Shown piece by piece: positions 9,904 through 17,624 of a stretch of DNA of 18,643 nt. The notes beneath the pieces are model-generated. The model was given only the letters and a program-made list of their open reading frames with translations, did no database searches and was not told the origin of the DNA. Position 1 is the stretch's first letter; every line of letters begins with the position of its first letter. Source of the DNA: Glaciimonas sp. (GTDB lineage: Bacteria; Pseudomonadota; Gammaproteobacteria; Burkholderiales; Burkholderiaceae); NCBI GenBank assembly GCA_014377145.1, contig JACMQE010000161.1:1-18643 (forward strand), in the 5' to 3' direction. A program made the position numbers and the translations under genes.

Positions 9904-10596
9904 CTAGAAATAGCGTTTCGCATATCCCGATCTTGCGGGCGCAACAACCATATCAGACTTGTCGTGGGCCCAGACAACGGCAAAACTGGCGGAAAACTTT
10001 TCCCATTCAGGAAGGGTCAACATTTGATTCAACACACCATCGTCATGTACGGTTGCATCGCAATGACCGATACGCAGCGCCAATAACCCATCGGCGGGTG
10101 CTTTCACCACTTCTTCGCGCGCTCCGTAACCGACATGCAAGCTGCCACCATAAGGACTGCCTTCGGATAAACAAACGCTGCGCCCCTTCAGGGGCAACCA
10201 TTGTTGAATATCGGTGTCGGAACGCATGTTAGTGTGGCCCTAAGCTTGATAATCTCAGTGTCTGAAACCCGCACAACAAGCTATCAACTTTTCCGGCAGC
10301 AATTGAAGACGATTGTGTGGCGTCACGAGCACTGTTGAGACACTGACATTCAGGCGCTTAGCAAGTGCTTCAGCTAACACGTCATCGACATTTTCCGGGG
10401 TGCGGAATTTCTGTCCGGCCGCATAGCCTTGTCCTGCATAGGCAACGCCAACGACCACATTACCACGTTGTTTGATAACAACCAACATATCGCCAGCATA
10501 GGCCGATTGCGCCTTAACGGATGCTGCCATAAATAAGAAAAGTGCAAGGAATGCGAACAAAATCCACCATCGGGGCAAAGGGATTTTCGTATTCAT
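9904..10596 (-). pseudogene. Family 3 extracellular solute-binding protein (amino acid ABC type), decayed
   Basis: Starts at ATG 10596 with a clear signal peptide (MNTKIPLPRWW, hydrophobic ILFAFLALFLFMAASV, cleavage after KAQS/A). It continues MLVVIKQRGNVVVGVAYAG, the FRTPENVDDVLAEALAKRLNVS segment typical of polar amino acid binding proteins, and VTPHNRLQLLPE. Two in-frame stops (10255-10257 and about 10240) interrupt the middle. The same frame then resumes with RSDTDIQQWLPLKGRSVCLSEGSPYGG, LLALRIGHCDATVHDDGVLNQML and VVWAHDKSDMVVAPARSGYAKRYF. Beyond 9904 a shifted frame still gives SLMHE-like residues up to the repeat element at 9876, so the last residues are lost at the element. The ligand cannot be specified. 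Confidence 0.78.
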
Positions 10597-10620
10597 AGAA
10601 AATAAAATACAACTAAATTA

Positions 10621-10800
10621 GAACTTACGCAAAATTGTCGCCGCAAGGTGTGCTGACGAAGAAAGTAAGCTCGGTGTAACAGCAAATTCGAACTGTATGC
10701 AGTTCGCCTATGGAACGGGTTGTGCATGCATTAACAATTGCGTCCCGCAAGGACGGTTAAGAGAGCAAAACGCCGCTGGGACGATTTTGCGTAAGGCCCT
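10621..10800. repeat. Small inverted-repeat element, copy 3 (long form)
   Basis: Starts GAACTTACGCAAAATTGTC and ends GACGATTTTGCGTAAGGCCC, giving near-perfect terminal inverted repeats around TTACGCAAAATYGTC. Inside are the shared blocks GCAAGGTGTGCTGACGAAGA and AGAGAGCAAAACGCCGCTGG. Between them lie about 80 extra bases not present in the other copies, holding two hairpins: CGAACTG-TATG-CAGTTCG and CGTCC-CGCAA-GGACG. It lies between the family-3 binding protein and the permease remnant. No transposase frame fits in 180 bases, so it would be non-autonomous. Confidence 0.8.
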
Positions 10801-10820
10801 ATAAACACCATTAAACATAA

Positions 10821-11594
10821 TCAGACATATTGATAGCACAATAACCGGTGCTTCAAGTTTTCCAGAATGAATTGATCAATTAGCGCCGCTAACATCGCGA
10901 TCACCAGAATATTGGTCATCACACCCACCATATCAGCGGTTTCGCCTGAATATGCCAACGTGCCCCCCAGACCTTTGCCGAAGCCAATCAGCATTTCGGC
11001 AGATATCAACCGCCCGCCAGGCATTGCCAAAAGCCAATTGCGCGCCATTGATAAGCTCAGGTATCAAAATGCTGGCAGATACACCTGTTTCAGCATGTCC
11101 CAGCGATTCTCCCCCATCACACGAGCGGCTGCAACTTGTACTTGCTGTACTTTCGGTCGTGTTCATTACGCTTAACGCCGCCGGAAAACAGGCTGCCATC
11201 GCGATCGCAACAATAATCGGCAGATTCCCAAACTCCATGACAGTTAAGAACAACGGCACCCAGGCAATGAACGAAATCGATTGCAAAATAATGATTGCAG
11301 ATTTCAATACTTCGCGAGAAAAAACAAAACCGCATCAATCAAACTAAAGCCAATCCCGAGGATCAGCGTAGCGTCATACCCCGCGCCCAGAAGCATCAAA
11401 TTTTCCCACAACGCGGTGCGAAAATCAGCGTTCTGCATTACTTCCCACAACCGATGGAGCACCGGCACGACGCCAGGCATCAAGTAATCCGGCAACGACC
11501 AGGCGGCGACCTACCAGCCAAATAAGATAAAACTAATCGCCATTGCCATCGCTAACTTTTGACGATGACCAGCAACACGAATCGGAGTATTCAT
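10821..11594 (-). pseudogene. ABC transporter permease (NitT/TauT, SsuC-like), decayed
   Basis: Membrane subunit of an importer for nitrate-, taurine- or sulfonate-like solutes. The reading begins at ATG 11594 (MNTPIRVAGHRQKLAMAMAI SFILFGW), then a TAG at 11511-11513. It continues LPDYLMPGVVPVLHRLWEV, ALWENLMLLGAG and SLIDAVLFFL. After a frameshift come SAIIILQSISFIAWVPLFL, NLPIIVAIAMAACFPAALSVMN, then another shift into ASILIPELINGAQLA, and a further shift to the C-terminal LLAMPGGRLISAEMLIGFGKG and TNILVIAMLAALIDQFIL. Several hydrophobic segments and the loop (about 11050-11150) that normally contacts the ATPase are recognisable, but spread over at least three frames. It lies downstream of its binding protein, in the same order as in intact operons. 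Confidence 0.8.
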
Positions 11595-11752
11595 AAGTTC
11601 ATTCAAACATGTTTCAAAGGACGATGGCCGGCGAGTAGCCGACCATCGCAATAACTATTATCGAGACTTATGCCTAAACAGACACAAAACGAAAAACTGC
11701 GAAGCACTGCTAACACCGACTTTGAGTATAGCGGGTCTAGAGGGTCCAAAGA

Positions 11753-12752
11753 TTAAAGCTTGCGGGCTTTCTGCCATTCCAGACTGAAAATGCCGCTCAC
11801 ATCAAACAGCTTGCCATTTCTGGTTTTTAGGGAATCCTGATCTTACAAAATATTGGCCAATTCTTGCATTCGCGCTAATTTTTTAGGCATCAAAGCAGCG
11901 GTAAAAGTCTGTATTTTAATAGCGCTGGTAATCACGACATCACGTAATAAGTCACCGTGTTTCAATGTTTTCAGGATTGGCTCGGCAATCAAATAATGGG
12001 AAATCAGTTTCGAAGCGGCAGCCGGGTCTTTGCTCATCAATTGGATGGCATCAAGTCGTGCATCCAGCGATTTCCAGACCGCCTCAAGGCGCTTGGTCAA
12101 GGTCACACCGGAAGTAATCACCACCCTGCAAGGGAACAGCCAGAATGCGCCAACTTCATAAATCTGCGTGACAGGCGCGATCAGTTTGACGATCCTGGCT
12201 TGTGGCTCGAACAGAAATGCTGCATCAATACGTTTACCTACCAACGACTGCACCGCGACTTGCGGGCTGACGGCGACGAGCTTGATATCGTCCGCTTTAA
12301 GACTGGCACTTTTTAACATCACGCCTTTCAAAACTGTGTTGGCGATACTACCTTCAGACTGCGATGCCAGTGTTTCTCCTTTAAGTCAGGCCACGTCTTT
12401 GATACCGCTGTCGTCACGCACCACACCATTGCATGGTAGCCATGCTGCGCGCCACCGACGACTTTCAAGTCAGTCCCCTTGAAGGTCCAGGCAACCGCAT
12501 TATTGAAGCCCAGCACGCCGGTATCTATTTGACCACCAACGATTGCTTTAATCAGATCGGTGCCCAATTCGAATTCGATCAGTTCAACATTCAGGCCATG
12601 CTTTTTATAAAATCGCCTCCAAATGCCGCCATCGCTTGCGCGTCGTCCATCACCCTCAAATAACCAATCTTGAACTTCGCTGCGGCGTATGTCTGACTAG
12701 CCAATACCAGACTCAATACTCATAGGACTGAGACCAATAACCGCTTCTTCAT
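11753..12752 (-). pseudogene. ABC transporter substrate-binding protein (NitT/TauT, SsuA-like), decayed
   Basis: Starts at ATG 12752 with a signal peptide interrupted by TGA at 12720-12722 (MKKRLLVSVL-stop-VLSLVLASQTYAAA). It then reads FKIGYLRVMDDAQAMAAFGGDF, shifts frame near 12595, and continues LGTDLIKAIVGGQIDTGVLGFNNA and TDLKVVGGAQHGYHAMVW. Another frame change around 12330-12400 recovers TLASQSEGSIANTVLKG. The C-terminal lobe follows: KSASLKADDIKLVAVSPQVA and AAFLFEPQARIVKLIAPVTQ. A TAA at 11843-11845 precedes the last 29 codons (ending IFSLEWQKARKL) in the same frame. The tandem GYL, GFNNA and FEPQA features are those of the SsuA/TauA/NrtA group. The exact solute cannot be told. Gene order ATPase, binding protein, permease is preserved. 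Confidence 0.83.
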
Positions 12753-12778
12753 GTTTATCTTGCTAATTATGCGCGCAC

Positions 12779-13095
12779 TCATACGCCAACTCCTTCCAGG
12801 GTTTTAGCCAACTCGTATTGGTCAGCATGGATGCCAAGCAAGCATAATATTTCTCGCCGTATATTCGAAGATTCAGACAAATCGTGGGTCTTTTCGTGAT
12901 GCGTCAGGTTAAATTCACGCACCACTTTGGTGGGACGTGGACTGAATACCAGAATCCGATCGGCCAGAAACAAGGCTTCATCTACGTCATGGATAACCAG
13001 TAACATGGTCGGGCGATCAACGCGGAGCAACTGACGCAGCGCATCTTGCAATGTCATTCGGGTCAACACATCATTGCGCCAAACGGTTCATCCAG
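12779..13095 (-). pseudogene. ABC transporter ATPase, C-terminal remnant
   Basis: Only the part from Walker B onward remains. LDEPFGA lies at about 13095-13075, then after a small frameshift come LTRMTLQDALRQLLRVDRPT, MLLVIHDVDEALFLADRILV (switch-histidine region) and FSPRPTKVVREFNLTHHEK to the stop at 12779. The nucleotide-binding Walker A and the LSGGQ signature are absent, and the sequence upstream of 13095 shows no coding character. A 5' deletion therefore removed about half of the gene. It would have powered the adjacent NitT/TauT importer. Confidence 0.82.
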
Positions 13096-13392
13096 CGAAG
13101 TGTTTGTTAATTTGATTAAAGGATAACTTCATCGGAGATAAGTGATTATTTTGATCTGATGCTGATGGATAAAAGGTGTTCTGGATGGCGAATTTATTTT
13201 CGTTCTGTTTGCCTGAACTGCCGCGCCCAGTACACAAGGAATGTTTTTTACTCACAGTACTTTATCGGCGATACCCATAGGCAACAAGTACTTTTAGGTT
13301 CTTTACTTATGCGAAAAATGCGTATGAATTAATCTTCATTCCTCCCACGCTCTGTCAATCTCACTGGACCAGCCGAATCTTGCCTGTTAGAG
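13096..13392. other. Non-coding stretch between ATPase remnant and epimerase gene
   Basis: No gene, repeat copy or clear terminator seen on either strand. It is the place where the 5' half of the ABC ATPase has been lost. Confidence 0.4.
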
Positions 13393-14349
13393 TTATCCCA
13401 ATCTACCCTCTTCACTGCGTGCGTCTGCGGCCATCTGCTTCAAGGCTATCAATACATCCGGATAACGCAAGCGTACGCCCAACTCGGCCTTCATCCTCTG
13501 GTTTTGCAGACGACGTGACTCCGACATAAATGATAGCAAAATCGGCGACACCTGTTGCGCCAGTTCGGTGCGCGGCAAACGGGGCGGAAACGGAAAGCCA
13601 TAAGCTGCCGCCACCGCATCGAAATATGCCGCCATTTTCATCTCAGAATCATCGACCGCGTGATATACCCGCGATGGTGCAGCCTTAAAAATCGCAGAAA
13701 AAATAACCTGCGCCAGATCATCAGCATGAATATGGTTGGTATAAACGTCATCCGCAGCGCATAAGGCTGGCGTGGCTTTTTTGAGACGTTCGAGTGGCAG
13801 ACGATCCGCCGCATAAATACCCGGCACCCGCAAAATAGCCAAGCGCCCTGCACGGCGCTTGGCCCACGCGCGCAAGACTTGTTCGGCATCGACCCGGCGC
13901 TGAGCGCGGGCGTTATACGGATTGACCGGTTGGGTCTCGTCAACTAAGCGCCCTGCGCAATCGCCATATACACTACTGGTACTGATATAAACAAGCGTCG
14001 TCCGCTCGGGTAAAATAGCGGCCAGATTGCGGGTGCGTTGATCTTTACTCCCAGTCAATTGCGGCGGTGCCAAATGCACAACAATTCGCGCTAACCGGCT
14101 GATACGCACCAACGTATGCGGGTGATCAAGGTTTGCCAGTACAGGATACGCGCCGGCAGCGCGCAATTCGGCAAAGCGGGCGGCTTGACTGGTGACTGCA
14201 AAGACTTTAAAACGTCGTTGTAATAATGACAATAAATGCATACCGACGTCACCGCATCCGAGTACCAACAAGCGCGGTTTACCGAATGCTGACTTGGTAG
14301 ATGTTAGCACCTTTATATCGGCACCCGTATTTTGGTTTAATTTTTTCAT
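13393..14349 (-). CDS. NAD(P)-dependent epimerase / SDR family protein (YeeZ-like)
   Basis: An extended short-chain dehydrogenase/epimerase fold. From ATG 14349 the protein has 318 residues. The nucleotide-binding motif is LLVLGCGDVGMHLL (GxGxxG at 31-36). It is followed by LARIVVHLAPP, the SDR strand LVYISTSSVYGD (119-130), ILRVPGIYAADR and NHIHADDLAQVIF (205-217), which matches the NDP-sugar epimerase-like branch. The usual YxxxK catalytic pair is not seen where expected (ARAQRRVDAEQ), as in the YeeZ group, so its reaction is uncertain. A start at 14400 would extend the frame across the divergent neighbour. I prefer 14349, though its ribosome-binding site is weak. No lesion seen. The neighbour on the other strand starts only 12 bases away. 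Confidence 0.88.
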   Translation of the reverse strand: MKKLNQNTGADIKVLTSTKSAFGKPRLLVLGCGDVGMHLLSLLQRRFKVFAVTSQAARFAELRAAGAYPVLANLDHPHTLVRISRLARIVVHLAPPQLTGSKDQRTRNLAAILPERTTLVYISTSSVYGDCAGRLVDETQPVNPYNARAQRRVDAEQVLRAWAKRRAGRLAILRVPGIYAADRLPLERLKKATPALCAADDVYTNHIHADDLAQVIFSAIFKAAPSRVYHAVDDSEMKMAAYFDAVAAAYGFPFPPRLPRTELAQQVSPILLSFMSESRRLQNQRMKAELGVRLRYPDVLIALKQMAADARSEEGRLG

Positions 14350-14361
14350 ATTCAGGATTGT

Positions 14362-15361
14362 ATGAATTTTCAGGTAACTGTTCAGCCTAGTGGTCGTCAA
14401 TTCACTTGTGACGATAGCGAAACTATTTTGAGCGCGGCGATCCGTGCTGGCGTAGGTTTGCCTTACGGTTGTAAAAATGGCGCATGTAGCTCTCTTGCAA
14501 AGGCAAAATCATTGCTGGCCACGTCACCCATAGCCAACATCAAGAAAAAACTTTGTCCGTTAGCGAGAAAGAATCAGATTTTTCGCTATTTTGCTGCGCT
14601 ACACTGCATTCCGACGTCACCATTGAAGCCCGCGAAGTCGCTGGTGTCGGTGAATTTCCAATCCGCAAAATGCCAAGCAGGGTCGCTAGCATTGAAAAAG
14701 TTGCCGAGGATGTTGCCTACTCTCGCTACAATTGCCGGCTACGGAGCGCTTTCAGTATCTGGCCAGGCAAACGTCGCAGTTATAGCATGGCGAATGCACC
14801 ACATAACGACGCCCAACTCTCGCTGCACATCCGACATATGCCCGGTGGATTATTTACCGACCAGGTATTTTTCACCTTAAAGGAACGCGATATTTTACGT
14901 TTTGTGGGCCCGCTCGGCACTTTCTTTCTGCATGAAGATTCAGAAAAACCAATGATATTGCTAGCATCCGGCACCGGCTTTGCGCCGATCAAAGCGATCA
15001 TCGAAAAAATGATCGATAATGCGTCATCGCGTCCGATAACGTTATATTGGGGCGGTCGCCGTCCACAAGATCTTTATATGCACGCATTGTGTGAGAAGTA
15101 GGCCCACAATATATCGAACTTTACCTACGCGCCAGGATTTCCAATGTCCAAGGAGAAGATCAATGGACTGGTCGCAGCGGGTTTATGCATCAAGCCGTCA
15201 TGACGGATTTTACAGATTTATCCGGCTCTCAAGTCTATACTTGTGGCACGCCGATCGTCGTAAGATTAGCACGGTGTGACTTTATTGGGTTGTGCAAACT
15301 GCCTACGCAAGAGTTTTATGCAGATTTGTTCAGGTCAGAAGCAGATTTTTCGGACGAATAG
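14362..15361 (+). pseudogene. CDP-6-deoxy-delta-3,4-glucoseen reductase-like ferredoxin/FAD reductase, decayed
   Basis: An N-terminal plant-type 2Fe-2S ferredoxin domain joined to an FAD/NAD(P)H reductase. It starts MNFQVTVQPSGRQFTCDDSE, with cluster ligands Cys37 and Cys42 in GCKNGACSS. A (CT)3 run at 14490-14495 appears two bases too long. Skipping two bases restores Cys45 (CKGKIIAGHVTHSQ) and the fourth ligand in LFCCATLHSDVTIEAREVAG. Another frameshift near 14722 hides LSLQLPATERFQYLA, and roughly ten residues before GKRRSYSMANAPH (the flavin-binding RxYS) are deleted. FAD/NAD domain blocks LRFVGPLGTFFL, LLASGTGFAPIKAI and LYWGGRRPQDLYM follow. A shift near 15095 then leads to QGEDQWTGRSGFMHQAVMTD and a natural stop at 15361. 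Such reductases feed electrons from NAD(P)H to a partner. Inactive. Confidence 0.88.
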
Positions 15362-15385
15362 GCACCGTATATAGACAATAGCCTA

Positions 15386-15413
15386 CGTCAAAAAGTATTG
15401 AATTTTTTTGACG
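15386..15413. terminator. Inverted repeat downstream of the reductase, possible bidirectional terminator
   Basis: CGTCAAAAA and TTTTTGACG form a perfect 9-bp stem with a 10-base loop, 25 bases after the reductase stop. The stem is A/T rich with few G-C pairs, so it is a weak terminator at best. Confidence 0.4.
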
Positions 15414-15436
15414 CATTTTACAGAAAGCCCTAGTAT
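15408..15436 (+). promoter_or_regulatory. Candidate sigma-70 promoter for a small RNA
   Basis: TTGACG (15408-15413) and TAGTAT (15431-15436) are separated by 17 bases, close to the -35/-10 consensus. Transcription would begin near 15443 with no gene before the terminator at 15532. Confidence 0.4.
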
Positions 15437-15442
15437 TAATGC

Positions 15443-15560
15443 TATAAATTTTATCACTAAACATTTACGATGCGCAGCCGTCTGCTACTCCATTTAGGCA
15501 AGCCTCGCGCGTAAGTGCTTTTTGATCACAAAACCACAGGCCATGCCTGTGGTTTTTTTT
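15443..15560 (+). ncRNA. Putative small RNA, unidentified
   Basis: A stretch of about 118 bases between a sigma-70-like promoter and a strong terminator, without an open frame of note. It can fold: TTACG (15465-15469) pairs with CGTAA (15510-15514), and CGC (15473-15475) with GCG (15507-15509), across a 3-base bulge. The inner GCC/GGC can extend the arm, and the terminator stem follows. I do not recognise it as a known RNA family. It could instead be only the terminator region of the decayed gene upstream. Confidence 0.35.
15532..15560 (+). terminator. Rho-independent terminator
   Basis: AACCACAGGC and GCCTGTGGTT form a perfect 10-bp stem with a three-base loop (CAT), followed by a run of eight T. 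The strongest terminator in the window. It is about 170 bases beyond the reductase stop. Confidence 0.92.
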
Positions 15561-15636
15561 GCCTCGCCATTTCGGCACAAAATAATGGCAAAAAAATACC
15601 CATATTTTCATCCATTTTTTCTCTATTATCTATTTA

Positions 15637-15731
15637 GGACTTACGCAAAATCGTCACAGCAAGGCGTGCCGACGAAGACAGTACGTGAGTAAGGCTAGGA
15701 GAGAACAACGCCGCTGGGTCGATTTTCTATA
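15637..15731. repeat. Small inverted-repeat element, copy 4 (short form)
   Basis: Starts GGACTTACGCAAAATCGTC and carries AGCAAGGCGTGCCGACGAAG, GTAAGGCTAGGAGAGAACAA and CGCCGCTGGGTCGATTTT. Its right end reads GATTTTCTATA where copy 3 reads GATTTTGCGTAAGGCCCTATA, so ten bases of the right terminal repeat are missing. It ends 50 bases before the aminotransferase start and therefore sits where that gene's promoter should be. Confidence 0.8.
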
Positions 15732-15781
15732 CATGCTACAACTTTTAAAACAATTTTTAATACCTTACCCGGAGCCCGACC

Positions 15782-16993
15782 ATGGAATTTAACCAATTTT
15801 CCACCAATGATTTGATGTATATCACCAATCGTCCGCCACTGGTATTTACTGAAGGCAGCGGTATGTGGATGGCCGATCATAAAGGCAAACGCTATTTGGA
15901 CTATCTACAAGGCTGGGCGGTCAACGCCCTAGGACATTCACCGCAGTGCATACAAGATGCCCTGATTGCACAATCCAAAAAAATTCTTAATCCATCCCCC
16001 GCTTTTTTCAATGCCCCTTCCCTTGAACTGGCTGCACTACTGACAACCAATTCCTGTTTTGATCGCGTATTTTTTGCCAATAGCGGTGCAGAAGCTAACG
16101 AAGGCGCGATTAAACTAGCACGTAAATGGGGGAAAAAAAATCCTAACAAAGCAGGCCAAAACCGCTTTGAAATTATTACCTTTGACCACAGCTTTCACGG
16201 ACGTACACTGGCGACCATGTCAGCCAGTGGCAAACCGGGCTGGGATAACATGTTCGCACCACAAGTACCGGGTTTTCCTAAAGCGGAGTTCAACGATCTT
16301 GCCAGCGTAGAATGCCTGATCAATGACAACACTGTGGGCGTCATGCTGGAACCGGTGCAAGGTGAAGGCGGCGTCATGCCAGCGACCCGTGAATTTATGC
16401 AAGGCCTGCGCGCGCTAACAAAAAAACATAACCTCCTGCTGATCGTTGACGAAGTACAGTCTGGCATGGGCCGTACCGGTGCGTTGTTCGCGTATCAACT
16501 AGCCGATATCGCACCGGACATCATGACACTGGGCAAAGGTATCGGCGGCGGCGTACCGTTAGCTGCGCTACTGGCACGTGAAGAAATTGCCTGCTTTGAG
16601 CCGGGTGACCAAGGTGGAACTTACAACGGCAATCCGTTGATGACCGCGGTCGGTACGGCAGTTTTGAGCACGTTGTTAGCGCCCGGCTTTATGCAATCGG
16701 TCAACGATAAAAGCGCCTATCTCAGCGCGGAACTGGTCAAGCTGTCAGAAAAATATGGTCTGGGAGGCGAACGTGGCGAAGGCTTGCTGCGCGCACTCAA
16801 ACTAGGTAAAGACATCGGACCGCAAATCGTCGATATCGCACGCGAGATGGAACCGGTCGGTTTGCTGCTGAACTCGCCGCGTCCTCATTTGCTGCGCTTC
16901 ATGCCTGCATTGAACGTGACTATTGAAGAAATTAATCAGATGATCAGTATGTTGTCAGAAGTGCTGGATCAGATGAATTCCGCAGAAGAATGA
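15782..16993 (+). CDS. argD: Acetylornithine-type aminotransferase (class III, PLP)
   Basis: A PLP enzyme that exchanges an amino group between N-acetylornithine (or a similar omega-amino acid) and 2-oxoglutarate, in arginine biosynthesis. The 403 residues match the family length. Visible are [17 protein letters not shown] (100-116, phosphate binding), [20 protein letters not shown] (134-153), EPVQGEGG (190-197), [13 protein letters not shown] (221-233; Asp223 contacts the pyridine nitrogen) and TLGKGIGGG with the Schiff-base Lys252, then GGTYNGNPL (278-286). The start at 15782 is supported by GGAG six bases upstream. Class III aminotransferases are hard to tell apart by eye, so 4-aminobutyrate or succinylornithine activity is possible. 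No lesion seen. A repeat element ends 50 bases upstream. Confidence 0.85.
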   Translation: MEFNQFSTNDLMYITNRPPLVFTEGSGMWMADHKGKRYLDYLQGWAVNALGHSPQCIQDALIAQSKKILNPSPAFFNAPSLELAALLTTNSCFDRVFFANSGAEANEGAIKLARKWGKKNPNKAGQNRFEIITFDHSFHGRTLATMSASGKPGWDNMFAPQVPGFPKAEFNDLASVECLINDNTVGVMLEPVQGEGGVMPATREFMQGLRALTKKHNLLLIVDEVQSGMGRTGALFAYQLADIAPDIMTLGKGIGGGVPLAALLAREEIACFEPGDQGGTYNGNPLMTAVGTAVLSTLLAPGFMQSVNDKSAYLSAELVKLSEKYGLGGERGEGLLRALKLGKDIGPQIVDIAREMEPVGLLLNSPRPHLLRFMPALNVTIEEINQMISMLSEVLDQMNSAEE

Positions 16994-17048
16994 CGCTTAA
17001 CAATAATGGAACGTAGTTGAGAACCCAGCTGAAATTACGGTTGCAATC

Positions 17049-17475
17049 ATGGCTCAAAGTTCAGCCAGAGGCTACATAGCGCTCAGAACCTTTTTGATCT
17101 GTTGTGCTATACATTGCTGCTGGCCGCTTGCGGCAGCAGCAATGTCGTGCGTAAAATCCCGGTGATTGGCAGTTACCTGAACTCGCACATTCCACCAAGT
17201 AAAACTGGCAACGAGATCGCCATGTATTCGCTATGGCTGATCGATACAGGTTTACCGTTTCGGCGGTAAAAATTCGGAGGCGGGGCTTGATTACAAGTAG
17301 AAGATATCGGTGTGAAAATGGGAAAAATCGTTTATTTTTTGAGGCGCTCTGTACCATTATCATTGATAAGTTGAATAGCCCTGTAAATTTTTATCTTACG
17401 CAAGTTCAGATTCCGATCTTAAGCAGCAGAAGTGTTGCCTCGGTCATTTGGTATGCCGGAAAAAAGCGGCGCTGA
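17049..17475 (+). pseudogene. NlpC/P60 (C40) cell-wall peptidase lipoprotein, decayed
   Basis: In one frame the plus strand gives a lipoprotein signal end, YTLLLAACGSSN, with the lipobox LAAC. It then reads IPVIGSYLNSHIPPSKTGNE and IAMYSLWLIDTG. A frameshift near 17252 leads to YRFGGKNSEAGLDYK and a stop. The block YRFGGxxxEAGLDCSG is the catalytic motif of C40 peptidases, which cut peptidoglycan stem peptides. Here the nucleophile position is Tyr (one base from Cys, TAC for TGC), and the serine-glycine that should follow is gone. Most of the catalytic domain cannot be read, and the end at 17475 (YAGKKRR) is only a plausible C-terminus. The ATG at 17049 is in another frame from the lipobox. 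Confidence 0.6.
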
Positions 17476-17533
17476 TGTAAATTTGTCTTTTTATAATAAT
17501 GATAATTGAGGATTAGTCATAGAAATCAGCAAT

Positions 17534-17574
17534 GAAAGAACGTTGTACTACTCTTCGCATTACAACGTTCTTTC
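17534..17574. repeat. Perfect 14-bp inverted repeat downstream of lpdA
   Basis: GAAAGAACGTTGTA (17534-17547) and TACAACGTTCTTTC (17561-17574) are exact reverse complements around a 13-base spacer. It lies about 50 bases past the lpdA stop and may end its transcript, but there is no T run on either side. A binding site or transcript-end stabiliser is also possible. Confidence 0.7.
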
Positions 17575-17624
17575 GTACCATTAGCAGCAACCCCAATCTG
17601 ACTTGCCCGGTTGCCTTGCAGTAT

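Larger units (their letters stand above)
15362..15636. other. Intergenic region with hairpins and terminator
   Basis: No protein-coding gene seen. It holds the inverted repeat at 15386-15413, a candidate promoter, a foldable stretch and the terminator at 15532-15560, annotated separately. Confidence 0.5.

Noticed and set aside
14362..14880. A 172-residue intact ferredoxin-like protein
   Set aside because: Only the first 44 residues are ferredoxin; the rest is out-of-frame reading of the reductase.
15443..15531. tRNA gene before the strong terminator
   Set aside because: No T-loop sequence (GTTCRA) or acceptor pairing could be found.
15637..15731. Repeat element as part of a full insertion sequence
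   Set aside because: No transposase reading frame lies within or between copies in this window.
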